A stretch of DNA of 64,000 nucleotides from Streptococcus suis. Its GTDB lineage: Bacteria > Bacillota > Bacilli > Lactobacillales > Streptococcaceae. Under the pieces are notes generated by a model. The model was not told where the DNA came from and searched no databases. It saw only the letters and a program-made list of their open reading frames with translations. Position numbers and translations under genes: made by a program. Each line of letters begins with the position of its first letter. Position 1 is the stretch's first letter. Positions 35,504 through 43,488 of the stretch are shown here, one piece after another. Location: assembly GCF_024509525.1 (NCBI RefSeq), contig NZ_JAMWEM010000008.1:47780-111779 (forward strand), written 5' to 3'.

Positions 35504-35958
35504 AAAAATACATCTTATCAGCCAGTTTAGGCATCGCTATCGGAACCATTATCTCCATCATCACATCAGCCGTCTTCGGACAGGGAACCTACCTTCCTCT
35601 AAATCCCTTTTCGACCATGGGGACTTACTATGTAGAGCATTTTAATCAGCCTACAGTCATGCTGATTTGTGTAGTCGTTTGGGTGGCAATCGGTATCTTA
35701 TTTCAGCTGGCAGAAAAGATTTTTGAACAGGACTGGAGCCTTTTACGAATGACGGCAACGCATTTTGGTATCACGGCTTTAGGCTTTACACCGCTGGGCA
35801 TTTTGGCTGGTTGGTTTCCCGTGAAACTTGGGGCTCTTCTCTTTTTCTGGTTTATCTTTGTCTTGATTTACGCTCTGCTATTTCTAATAAATTATCGGAA
35901 AATGGAGCGGCATATCCAGGAAATCAATGGAAAATTGTAGGCAGGGGGCAATTCTGAA
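35480..35958 (+). repeat. left copy of the ~480-bp repeat flanking the lanthipeptide module
   Basis: This stretch begins in the last codons of the LytTR gene (ATCAAAGAAAGG), covers the whole DUF3021 gene and ends about 18 bp after its stop. It recurs in the same orientation at 40757-41233. The proteins are about 88% identical, with the differences concentrated in the first half. Confidence 0.85.
35500..35940 (+). CDS. DUF3021 membrane protein, probable LytTR partner (copy 1)
   Basis: The 146-residue protein has four membrane helices (about 5-27, 45-65, 78-98, 108-130) and a basic cytoplasmic tail (INYRKMERHIQEINGKL). DUF3021 proteins are encoded with LytTR regulators and are thought to sequester or tune them. 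Translation is coupled to the LytTR gene (ATGA overlap). A second copy lies at 40777-41217, downstream of the lanthipeptide module. Confidence 0.87.
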   Translation: MKKYILSASLGIAIGTIISIITSAVFGQGTYLPLNPFSTMGTYYVEHFNQPTVMLICVVVWVAIGILFQLAEKIFEQDWSLLRMTATHFGITALGFTPLGILAGWFPVKLGALLFFWFIFVLIYALLFLINYRKMERHIQEINGKL

Positions 35959-35970
35959 TACAAGAAAAAA

Positions 35971-36007
35971 GATTGAAGAAAGATATGAAAACTTGCTTTC
36001 TTCAATC
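35971..36007. terminator. terminator between DUF3021 copy 1 and the MFS gene
   Basis: GATTGAAGAAAG and CTTTCTTCAATC form a perfect 12-bp stem. It lies between converging genes and probably serves the minus-strand lanthipeptide operon. Confidence 0.7.
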
Positions 36008-36025
36008 AGAACTAGGGTTTATCAC

Positions 36026-37282
36026 TTATTTTTTAATTACTTGAGATGATTCATCTTTTGCGAAATAGATAAGACCGGTGTATCCCAGACTACCGATGAC
36101 TGTAAACGTTAGCCATGTTAGATGTATATTGTTGCTGGCTAAACTGGAGAAAAGAACAGTTCCTATTGGAATTGCTGCCGAGAACAGGAGACTGATCAAA
36201 CTGTCACTTTGTGCCAACAATTCTGTCGGCAATCCTGCCATCAACAAACTATCGAGTTTTGGTCCAATCTTTCCAGCCAAATAGGAAGTTAGAAAGAGGC
36301 AGATTAAGCTAGCTGTTGTGCTGATATTGAATAAGTATGTCGCTCCTAGACCGATGAGAAAAAGGCAATCAATCTTTAATAGGCGTAACAGTGAATAGTT
36401 TGCCAAGAAGTCTGAAGTGTATAGACTTCCCAAAACAGCTCCCCCAACACAGATTAGTTCAATGAGAAGCAAACTTTGCCCATAGGTCAGGTTCCAAAAA
36501 GAGTGATTTAATAGATGGAAGTTGAAGATTGGTGTCAACGATGCTCCCAACATATTAGACAGGAGTACGATACTGAGGATAGCCTTAAAGGATTCCTGTT
36601 CTTTTTCTTTGAAAATAGTCTGTAATACTTTCCATACCTTTCTCAATTGGGCTATCAAACCGATGTTTTCTGTAGAGGATTCGTCTGGTTTATCGTGAGT
36701 CAGCAGATGTTTGTGTCGCCAATAGATAAGTGATGATAGAGCAAATGTGACGCCGTTTAGTATAGCTACTAGGGCATAATCATAGTTGCTCATAGTTAGT
36801 AGCCAGACACCAAAAGCTTGTCCGCCAATGCTACAAATATAAAGGATAAATTGAGAAAAGGAGAAAGCTGTAAACAATTCATCTTCTTGTAAGTTCTTTT
36901 GGAGAATAGGCATTCGAAGACCGCCGACGTAACTTCCTAAAATATCGGATAGGATATTTCCTAGACAAACCAAGGAAAAGACAAGGAAGTTTTTGTCTCG
37001 AATAAGGAATGCAATACCTGTAAAAATAATTGCTTGGAGATAGCCAGTGCGTATCATCCATAATCCTTTATTTTTCGTTTGATCTGCCTGTATTCCAATC
37101 CAGAAAGTAAAGAACATTGGAATAACAGTTGTTATATTCGCTAAAAAGATATACATTGGTGCGTCTTGCATGCTTGCTGCATATATAACAAACACAACGT
37201 TGTATATGTAACTCCCGAATAAATTTAGCATTCTGGCGATTGTTACCGCACGAAATAGTTTATGATGAAAGAATAATTTCAT
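36026..37282 (-). CDS. MFS transporter, probable exporter or immunity protein of the lanthipeptide cluster
   Basis: The ~418-residue protein has twelve predicted membrane helices in two halves joined by a charged loop (THDKPDESSTENIG region), like the MefA/MFS_3 efflux group. The start chosen is the ATG at 37282 behind GAGGTG, five bases after the stop of the synthetase gene; an ATG at 37306 would overlap that gene. It is the last gene of the Rgg-precursor-LanKC operon. Its job is most simply export of the modified peptide or self-protection, inferred from context. No peptidase domain is present. Confidence 0.82.
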   Translation of the reverse strand: MKLFFHHKLFRAVTIARMLNLFGSYIYNVVFVIYAASMQDAPMYIFLANITTVIPMFFTFWIGIQADQTKNKGLWMIRTGYLQAIIFTGIAFLIRDKNFLVFSLVCLGNILSDILGSYVGGLRMPILQKNLQEDELFTAFSFSQFILYICSIGGQAFGVWLLTMSNYDYALVAILNGVTFALSSLIYWRHKHLLTHDKPDESSTENIGLIAQLRKVWKVLQTIFKEKEQESFKAILSIVLLSNMLGASLTPIFNFHLLNHSFWNLTYGQSLLLIELICVGGAVLGSLYTSDFLANYSLLRLLKIDCLFLIGLGATYLFNISTTASLICLFLTSYLAGKIGPKLDSLLMAGLPTELLAQSDSLISLLFSAAIPIGTVLFSSLASNNIHLTWLTFTVIGSLGYTGLIYFAKDESSQVIKK

Positions 37283-37286
37283 ATAT

Positions 37287-39224
37287 TCACCTCTGTTGTT
37301 TATCATTTAATACTTGGAAGTAATGACCAAGTACATAAGATAATTCGGTCTTGTCTGTTTCATTTTCCAAAACAATAGCCGTATTTTTTAGCATACTTTC
37401 TGCTCTAGTTAGGCAATCAATGTAACCCAGTTCTTCATAAACAACTAACAAAGTATCCACTATACCCAGCATGCCATTGTGATAGTCGCTGTATTGGGCA
37501 TATTCGAATTGTAGCGACTGGACAAGTTTTTTAATGGTATCTTTGTACTTTTGTTTATCTAAGTAGAGGAGCAGACGAATAACTCCAGATGAACCATTCT
37601 TAAAATAAGGGGATACATGTTGAGAGTCAATAGGCACCCCAATCCCGTTGTCTATTGGAATAAGGGCTTGTAAAATGCGATTGACCCCTAAATGAATTAA
37701 TTTATGTGTTGAGTCAAATTGATTTAAATAAAGAATGAGAGAACCGATACCATTTAGACCTAATGCTTGCTCATGTTCTATCCATTGCTGTAGTTCGTCA
37801 GGGTGATGCAAAACATGGTCTTGCTTTGAGTATTCGCTTATTAACTCAGACAAGGTCAACGTTCTTCTTAACCGTGCATATTGGGGATTTAACAAATAAT
37901 GTTCATCGCTTTTTAGAGTGGTGAGTGAGTCAAACATCACACAGGCTTCGTCCATAGTGCAATCGTCATTCAAAAGGTAGTGAATCACTTTTTCAATATC
38001 TGTTTTTATGCCATATCGGGCAAGTAATTTTGTGAGAATCCCCTCTTTGTTATCTCTGTCGTTCGTATGTTGTAACCGTCCGAATAAATAGAGGATCATA
38101 TTTCCTATTTTTCTGCAGTCTGCAAGTTTGCCATCTAATTCATTCCATTCCTGCAGAGCGACCGCATGAAAAATACCAAGTAGTGGTTGAGTGCCGTAAA
38201 TATAACTATTTTCTAAATCAACAAAGTGAATATCGTTTTTCGTGACAATAAAATTATTTGGATGGATATCGTTGAGCACGATTCCTTTGTTGTGGAAGCT
38301 TTTGACCAGCAGAAGTAACTGACGGATATATTGGCTAAGTTTTTGGTATTTTAAGAAATTGCCTCTAGTATCTTCGCTAGAATAGGAATATATTCCGAAT
38401 TCATTGCCGATGTGAAGCAGACTATTTCCTTCTATATAACGATAGATATAGTAGCGATTTTTCCATTCGTTGACGACTTCTATTGCGTATGTTTTATCAG
38501 GCAAACTTCCCGAGGCAATCATCCATTCCTGCTCTCTCAGTTGTCGATTTGTAATACCATGATGACAGATGATATGTGGTCGACTTTCTTTGATGATAAC
38601 TTGTTCGCCTTGCTTATTTTTTGCTAGGTAAATATTTCCTGCATTGCCTGCTTTCAGCAATTCTTTCACATCATAATTGCTCGATAAGTATAAGTAGGAG
38701 TCGGTGATGATTTGTTGTTCCTGTAAATCTTCTACCCACTCGGGCAAATCAAAATAGCTTTTTTGATAATCCAACCAATAGCGACCGTCGGAGTGTATAT
38801 AAGCGGGGTGCCCCTCTATTCTGCTTTCTTCTCGGTCAATGATACATCCAAATCGATAGAAAATAATATTCGAATCTTTATAAGCCCTATCACTCAGAAT
38901 GTGAATTCCCTCTAGCTCCTTTGGTAAGAGGTGATAGAGCATGTCTAAAATAGAGAGACAGTGTTCTCTGTCTTGGGGATAGATAGTGAAGAACTTTCCT
39001 GACTCAGGTGCACTCTCTGACTCAGAAAAATTAGAGAGAATGTCTGGTTCCTTCTTGATATACTTAAAAATTAACTGTCTTTCACAAAGAATAGGATATA
39101 CTATGTTGAAAATGGTTTTGTAATTGCCAGGAGTAGCTGAAATATGAATTTTAAATCCAAAATCGGGAAGAGAATAATTATCTTGATCGTAAAATTCAAA
39201 CACATCCTTATTCACGGTTTTCAT
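37287..39224 (-). CDS. class III lanthipeptide synthetase-like protein (LanKC), short form
   Basis: The 645-residue protein has the three LanKC parts in order. The lyase-like N-terminus (20-130) carries DFGFKIHISATPGNYKTI, SGKFFTIYPQDRE and ILSDRAYKDSNIIFYRFGC. The Ser/Thr kinase-like domain (186-430) has a glycine-rich loop KAGNAGNIYLA, Lys212 in VIIKESRP, catalytic loop LNDIHPNNF with Asp319 and metal-binding Asp336 in FVDLEN. The C-terminal part is LanC-like, with GxxG repeats (GLNGIGSLILYL, NGSSGVIRLLLYL, YHNGMLGIVDTLLVVYEEL). No LanC zinc ligands are evident, as in class III. At 645 residues it is shorter than the usual 800-900, the cyclase part being reduced. It would phosphorylate and eliminate Ser/Thr and may cyclise onto Cys. 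Confidence 0.85.
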   Translation of the reverse strand: MKTVNKDVFEFYDQDNYSLPDFGFKIHISATPGNYKTIFNIVYPILCERQLIFKYIKKEPDILSNFSESESAPESGKFFTIYPQDREHCLSILDMLYHLLPKELEGIHILSDRAYKDSNIIFYRFGCIIDREESRIEGHPAYIHSDGRYWLDYQKSYFDLPEWVEDLQEQQIITDSYLYLSSNYDVKELLKAGNAGNIYLAKNKQGEQVIIKESRPHIICHHGITNRQLREQEWMIASGSLPDKTYAIEVVNEWKNRYYIYRYIEGNSLLHIGNEFGIYSYSSEDTRGNFLKYQKLSQYIRQLLLLVKSFHNKGIVLNDIHPNNFIVTKNDIHFVDLENSYIYGTQPLLGIFHAVALQEWNELDGKLADCRKIGNMILYLFGRLQHTNDRDNKEGILTKLLARYGIKTDIEKVIHYLLNDDCTMDEACVMFDSLTTLKSDEHYLLNPQYARLRRTLTLSELISEYSKQDHVLHHPDELQQWIEHEQALGLNGIGSLILYLNQFDSTHKLIHLGVNRILQALIPIDNGIGVPIDSQHVSPYFKNGSSGVIRLLLYLDKQKYKDTIKKLVQSLQFEYAQYSDYHNGMLGIVDTLLVVYEELGYIDCLTRAESMLKNTAIVLENETDKTELSYVLGHYFQVLNDKQQR

Positions 39225-39420
39225 CCTCGATGATAATGATATTTGCCTTGTGATTATCTGCTACTTCAGTGACTTGTTTCATTTTATTAGATGAGAGGTC
39301 TTTAGCGACTTCTTCTAATTCTTTTCTGGTCTTTTCAACGGTACGTAATACGTTTTCTAATAGTTTATTGGTTGTATCTTTGCTGATGTTGGCTTTTTTA
39401 CAATAATGGGTAGATATCAT
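39208..39420 (-). CDS. 70-residue helical protein of unknown function in the lanthipeptide operon
   Basis: The ATG at 39420 follows AAGGAG with ideal spacing; an in-frame ATG at 39471 has none. The product begins MISTHYCKKANISKDTTNKL, continues as a charged amphipathic helix (ENVLRTVEKTRKELEEVAKD) and ends with IIIIEDENRE. Its stop overlaps the LanKC start by 17 bp. It could be a second precursor with an atypical leader, or a small accessory protein. The only Cys is near the N-terminus, which argues against a classic core peptide. I do not recognise the family. Confidence 0.6.
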   Translation of the reverse strand: MISTHYCKKANISKDTTNKLLENVLRTVEKTRKELEEVAKDLSSNKMKQVTEVADNHKANIIIIEDENRE

Positions 39421-39484
39421 ATGCTTTCTCCTTGAATTGAAACAAAAAACAGTGGTTATATAACTTTCCAAGCTGTTCTAGCAT

Positions 39485-39583
39485 TTAGCCTTTGTTGATT
39501 ACGGTGCATCTGTTTGTGTGAATATCTGCAGTTTTCAACATAGATTCTTGTAATCTAGAGGCTTTATACGCAAACTCAGTCAT
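39485..39583 (-). CDS. candidate 32-residue lanthipeptide precursor
   Basis: This ORF is too short for most gene finders but has GGAAAGGAG seven bases before its ATG and is the first gene after the operon promoter. It starts MTEFAYKASRLQESMLK (amphipathic, with an LQ like the LxLQ of class III leaders) and ends TADIHTNRCTVINKG. The C-terminal half has Thr18, Thr23, Thr27 and one Cys26; Thr23-Asn-Arg-Cys26 could form one methyllanthionine ring. Position, size, RBS and the following LanKC gene make it the best precursor candidate. The leader/core border is not obvious. Confidence 0.65.
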   Translation of the reverse strand: MTEFAYKASRLQESMLKTADIHTNRCTVINKG

Positions 39584-39803
39584 GTCGATTTCTCCTTTCC
39601 TTTTGCTATGTGAACTAGTATAGTATAGCTGAAATGGAGGTCTTTTTTGTTTTTGTTGAATATTTTCAAAGGATTTTAGTAAGGGAATTGACGTAAAAAA
39701 AGGTATTTTCTTTAGTGAAGTTTTCTACGCTTCAAAATGATTGTTTGCATATATTCAAAAAATAGAGTGACACTATTCGGGTGCAGTATGTGGAGTTTGT
39801 AGC
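39584..39803 (-). promoter_or_regulatory. promoter region of the lanthipeptide operon
   Basis: Two overlapping TATACT -10 boxes (minus strand, 39627-39622 and 39622-39617) lie about 35-45 nt before the precursor ATG. No good -35 is present; the position is occupied by an A run. This suggests dependence on an activator, most simply the Rgg protein encoded just upstream. The 220-bp gap is strongly A+T-rich with no terminator that I can defend between rgg and the precursor. Confidence 0.45.
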
Positions 39804-40694
39804 TTATTTAGAAATTTTGTTAGAGCTCTCTTTTTGAAGCAGTTTGTCGAGACCTTCTTTATAATAGCTAGCCAGCTGTTCACATCCTATAAAGTCTAGT
39901 ACTTGTACTGCTTGTTCCATCGTTTTTTGTCCGTCGTTAGATTTGTTAAATTGATACTGTAACATGCCTTGAGCGAACCGATAGACGATTCTTAGGTAGG
40001 CTTCGTTTTCTTCAAAAAATCGTTGCTTTATCTGTTTGTCAAAGTAGTTGGCTTTGTGTAAATCTTTTTCTTTTATTGCTAAAAATAGTCCGTTTAATAA
40101 GATAGTGTGGATGCGATTGCGAATGATGAACATTTCTTCAAAATAATCGATTTTTGTCAGCAATTCTCGACAATAGAAAAAATAGGATTCTAACGGTAAA
40201 AGTACAGATACTTCTGTGAAGATATTCAATTCATATTCTCCCCAAATATCTACAGAGAATAAGTAATCATAGAAGAAATCCAGTTCCTTTTTACTGGCCT
40301 GAATACTGTTGTCAAAAGTGTGCAGATTCCCTTTTATGATTAAGGCGTTTAAAAGGTGAGTTGGTTTGTTTTCTTTCTGAAAATGTTCCACTTCCTGCTG
40401 GTACAATTGCCAAACGGAATCGATGGTATTCTTATCTTGTACCTCTCTGATTTCCTGGATTAAAGCAGAGAAACTGGATGTCTTAAAGCCTCTGATAAGG
40501 TAAAAAAATTCCTCAGGCTCTGTTCGTATATTCTCCAAAACAGTCAGTAATTTTAAAGTTGTTAAGTCAGATTCCCCATTCTCAAATCGACTTAACATAG
40601 AGACGGAGAAATCGCCACCAGTTGCTGCTTTTAGAGACAACTTCCTACTTTGTCGTAATTGTTTTAATATTTGTCCCATATGCTTGATTTCCAT
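39804..40694 (-). CDS. Rgg/GadR/MutR family transcription regulator
   Basis: The 296-residue protein has an N-terminal XRE helix-turn-helix (about 6-65; MGQILKQLRQSRKLSLKAAT, SVSMLSRFENGESDLTTLKL) and a long all-helical repeat domain (about 75-290) that in Rgg proteins binds short peptides. It lies directly upstream of and codirectional with the precursor-LanKC-MFS genes, as MutR-type regulators do in bacteriocin loci. No convincing SHP-type signalling peptide gene was found beside it. Members activate their adjacent operon at high cell density. Confidence 0.88.
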   Translation of the reverse strand: MEIKHMGQILKQLRQSRKLSLKAATGGDFSVSMLSRFENGESDLTTLKLLTVLENIRTEPEEFFYLIRGFKTSSFSALIQEIREVQDKNTIDSVWQLYQQEVEHFQKENKPTHLLNALIIKGNLHTFDNSIQASKKELDFFYDYLFSVDIWGEYELNIFTEVSVLLPLESYFFYCRELLTKIDYFEEMFIIRNRIHTILLNGLFLAIKEKDLHKANYFDKQIKQRFFEENEAYLRIVYRFAQGMLQYQFNKSNDGQKTMEQAVQVLDFIGCEQLASYYKEGLDKLLQKESSNKISK

Positions 40695-40756
40695 AATAAA
40701 CCTCCTTTATCTTAGCCTATTATACCTTATTTTTATAGATTGAAACTATAAAATCC

Positions 40757-41233
40757 ATCAAAGAAAGGTTAGGACTATGAAAAAATACATCTTATCAGCC
40801 AGTTTAGGCATCGCTATCGGAACCATTATCGCCATTATCAGATCAGCCGTCTTCGGACAGGGAACCTACCCTCGTCTCAATCCCTTTTCAACCATGGGGG
40901 CTTACTACCTGAGTAACTTTGATCAAGTAACCGTCATGCTGATTTGTGTAGTCATTTGGGCGGCAATCGGTCTCTTGTTCCAGCTGGCAGACAAGATTTT
41001 TGAACAGGACTGGAGCCTTTTACGAATGACGGCAACGCATTTTGGTATCACGGCTTTAGGCTTTACACCACTGGGCATTTTGGCTGGCTGGTTTCCCGTG
41101 AAACTTGGGGCTCTTCTCTTTTTCTGGTTTATCTTTGTATTGGTCTACGCTCTGCTATTTCTAATAAATTATCGGAAAATGGAGCGGTACATCGAGGAGA
41201 TTAATGGAAAATTGTAGCACGGGCAATCTGAGG
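40757..41233 (+). repeat. right copy of the ~480-bp repeat flanking the lanthipeptide module
   Basis: It starts with ATCAAAGAAAGG, the 3' end of a LytTR gene whose remainder is missing. It continues through a complete DUF3021 gene and about 18 bp beyond, matching 35480-35958. The truncated LytTR tail marks this as the duplicated, partial copy. Confidence 0.85.
40777..41217 (+). CDS. DUF3021 membrane protein (copy 2), without its LytTR partner
   Basis: The 146-residue protein has the same four-helix layout as copy 1 and about 18 substitutions, mostly in residues 20-70 (for example PRLNPFSTMGAYYLSNFDQV); the last 70 residues are almost identical. The ribosome binding site AAGGTTAGGACT came along with the LytTR tail. 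It has no LytTR gene and no clear promoter of its own, so expression is uncertain. If made, it could act on the LytTR protein encoded at 35060-35503. Confidence 0.8.
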   Translation: MKKYILSASLGIAIGTIIAIIRSAVFGQGTYPRLNPFSTMGAYYLSNFDQVTVMLICVVIWAAIGLLFQLADKIFEQDWSLLRMTATHFGITALGFTPLGILAGWFPVKLGALLFFWFIFVLVYALLFLINYRKMERYIEEINGKL

Positions 41234-41408
41234 TATAATGGTTACTAAAATTGGAGCGTCTATGAAAGATTTTGAACCATTTTGTAGAGTGTAGCTGTCG
41301 GCCACAACTTCGTGTACTCTTATAATGTCCAACGGGCGCCGGTGTTCAACCTTTTGAGGGTATCATCACCTGTTCGATTACTCTCTACTTCCTTTGGAAA
41401 AACAAGTA

Positions 41409-41447
41409 GCAGTCCGAATAGGGACTGTTTTTGCTTTATGGTATAAT
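41409..41447 (+). promoter_or_regulatory. terminator stem followed by the mutL promoter
   Basis: AGTCC-GAATAG-GGACT with a T run (41411-41432) is a small terminator. It is followed by an extended -10 promoter, TG-G-TATAAT (41439-41447), without a clear -35. The 190 bp before it hold only short ORFs. Confidence 0.5.
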
Positions 41448-41477
41448 AGGACTATTAAGAATACAGGAAAGAAACCT

Positions 41478-43415
41478 ATGGCAGAAATTATTGAATTACC
41501 AGAGATTTTAGCTAACCAGATTGCAGCTGGCGAGGTCATTGAACGGCCTGCTAGTGTGGTCAAGGAGTTGGTGGAGAACTCGATTGATGCTGGTGCGAGC
41601 CAGATTGAGATTCGCATCGAAGAAGCTGGACTTAAAACCATTCAAATTACGGACAACGGAGAGGGGATTGCTCCTGATCAAGTGGCCCTAGCTCTTCGTC
41701 GTCACGCGACTAGTAAGATTAAAAATCAGGCAGACCTATTCCGCATTCGGACCCTGGGTTTTCGTGGTGAAGCCCTGCCGTCGATTGCCTCTGTCAGCCA
41801 CATGACCATTGAGACGGCGACAGCTGACCATGCCCATGGTCTTCGTCTGGAGGCAAAGGGCGGTGTCATTGAGTCGGAGGAGCCAATCAGCCGTCCAGTC
41901 GGTACGCAGATACGGGTTGCGGATTTGTTTTACAATACCCCTGCCCGTCTCAAGTATGTCCGCAGTCAGCAGGCTGAGTTATCGCATATCGTTGATGTCA
42001 TTAACAGGCAGAGCCTGGCCCACCCAGAAGTCGCCTTTAGCCTAATTAACGAGGATAGGGAGTTGCTGGCAACTGCGGGTACGGGCAAACTGCGTCAAGC
42101 TATTTCAGGGATTTACGGTATCGCCTCTGCCAAAAAAATGGTCGAGATAGAGGCCGAGGACTTAGACTTTCACGTTTCGGGTTACGTTTCCCTGCCAGAG
42201 TTGACTCGTGCCAACCGCAACTACATTTCCATTTTCATCAACGGTCGCTATATCAAGAATTTTTTGCTGAATCGAGCGATTTTGGAGGGCTATGGCAGCA
42301 AGCTCATGGTGGGGCGTTTCCCACTGGCTGTGATTTCTATTGGGATTGACCCCTATCTTGCTGATGTCAATGTCCACCCGACCAAGCAAGAAGTCCGCAT
42401 TTCCAAGGAAAAGGAACTCATGACCCTGATTCGCGAGGCCATTATCAAGGCTCTCAAGGAACAGGATTTGATTCCCGATGCTCTTGAAAATCTGGCTCAG
42501 TCTAGTACACGGACGAAGGTTAAAGCAGAGCAGGTCACCTTGCCACTCAAGGAAAGCAATCTCTATTATGACACTGTTAAGCAGGATTTTTTCCTCAAAC
42601 CAGAGGTGGTTTCAGAAGAAATCAAGCCTTTGGAAGAAGGCAATAACTTGACGGAGGTGACAAGTCAAGTTGACAAGTCTGTCACGATCAAATTTGCCCA
42701 ACGGCAGACAGAAACTACTGATGACTTGGACCACCCCAACCTATCCACTAAGGAATTGGCCAAGGTAGCTAACAAGCTGGCCCAGGAAGAAACCTCGACC
42801 TTCCCAGAATTAGAGTATTTTGGTCAGATGCACGGGACTTACTTGTTTGCACAAGGGAAAACAGGCTTGTACATCATTGACCAACACGCCGCACAGGAGC
42901 GGGTCAAATATGAATACTATCGTGAAAAGATTGGAGAAGTCGATAATGTAGCCCAGCAGTTGCTGGTACCTTATATTTTTGAATTCCCTCAGAACGATGC
43001 TCTCAACCTTGCCCATAAAATGGATGCCCTCCGTCAAGTTGGTGTCAACTTGGAAGAGTATGGTGTCAACCAATTCATCTTACGTGAACATCCTATCTGG
43101 ATGAAGGAAGAGGAGATTGAGTCTGGCATTTATGAGATGTGCGACATGTTGCTCTTGACAGATCAGGTGTCAATCAAGCAGTATCGGGCAGAACTGGCCA
43201 TCATGATGTCTTGTAAACGGTCAATCAAGGCCAACCATGCTTTGGATGATTATTCGGCGCGTGATTTATTGAGACAATTGTCTTACTGCCAAAATCCCTA
43301 TAACTGCCCGCACGGTCGCCCAGTCTTAGTACATTTTAGCAAATCGGATATGGAAAAAATGTTCAGACGCATTCAGGAAAACCATACGAGTTTGCGAGAA
43401 TTAGGGAAATATTAA
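41478..43415 (+). CDS. mutL: DNA mismatch repair protein MutL (HexB)
   Basis: The 645-residue protein has the GHKL ATPase domain ([58 protein letters not shown]), a variable linker (about 340-450) and the C-terminal dimerisation domain. There is an [10 protein letters not shown] stretch, and the CPHGRP zinc-site-like motif lies near the end ([17 protein letters not shown]). The start is set at the ATG of [14 protein letters not shown]; the open frame extends 28 codons upstream without a ribosome binding site. MutL couples MutS to downstream repair. It heads a run toward ruvA, tag, cinA and recA. Confidence 0.96.
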   Translation: MAEIIELPEILANQIAAGEVIERPASVVKELVENSIDAGASQIEIRIEEAGLKTIQITDNGEGIAPDQVALALRRHATSKIKNQADLFRIRTLGFRGEALPSIASVSHMTIETATADHAHGLRLEAKGGVIESEEPISRPVGTQIRVADLFYNTPARLKYVRSQQAELSHIVDVINRQSLAHPEVAFSLINEDRELLATAGTGKLRQAISGIYGIASAKKMVEIEAEDLDFHVSGYVSLPELTRANRNYISIFINGRYIKNFLLNRAILEGYGSKLMVGRFPLAVISIGIDPYLADVNVHPTKQEVRISKEKELMTLIREAIIKALKEQDLIPDALENLAQSSTRTKVKAEQVTLPLKESNLYYDTVKQDFFLKPEVVSEEIKPLEEGNNLTEVTSQVDKSVTIKFAQRQTETTDDLDHPNLSTKELAKVANKLAQEETSTFPELEYFGQMHGTYLFAQGKTGLYIIDQHAAQERVKYEYYREKIGEVDNVAQQLLVPYIFEFPQNDALNLAHKMDALRQVGVNLEEYGVNQFILREHPIWMKEEEIESGIYEMCDMLLLTDQVSIKQYRAELAIMMSCKRSIKANHALDDYSARDLLRQLSYCQNPYNCPHGRPVLVHFSKSDMEKMFRRIQENHTSLRELGKY

Positions 43416-43488
43416 GGATTTTAACGCTCATGTAAAAGCATTTGGACTAGCTATTTTTACCACCAGCTTGTAAAGTAAAGGAGGCAAC

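Noticed and set aside
39398..39484. 28-codon ORF (starts MLEQLGKLYNH) directly after the candidate precursor stop (TAAATG)
   Set aside because: It has no own ribosome binding site and overlaps the 70-residue ORF; coupling is possible but nothing in the sequence supports it as a peptide product.
39737..39766. 9-codon plus-strand ORF opposite the rgg-precursor gap as an SHP-type signalling peptide
   Set aside because: No ribosome binding site, and it lacks the usual hydrophobic C-terminal pattern of SHP peptides.
41262..41294. 10-codon ORF before mutL
   Set aside because: Too short, no clear ribosome binding site; possibly debris between the repeat and mutL.
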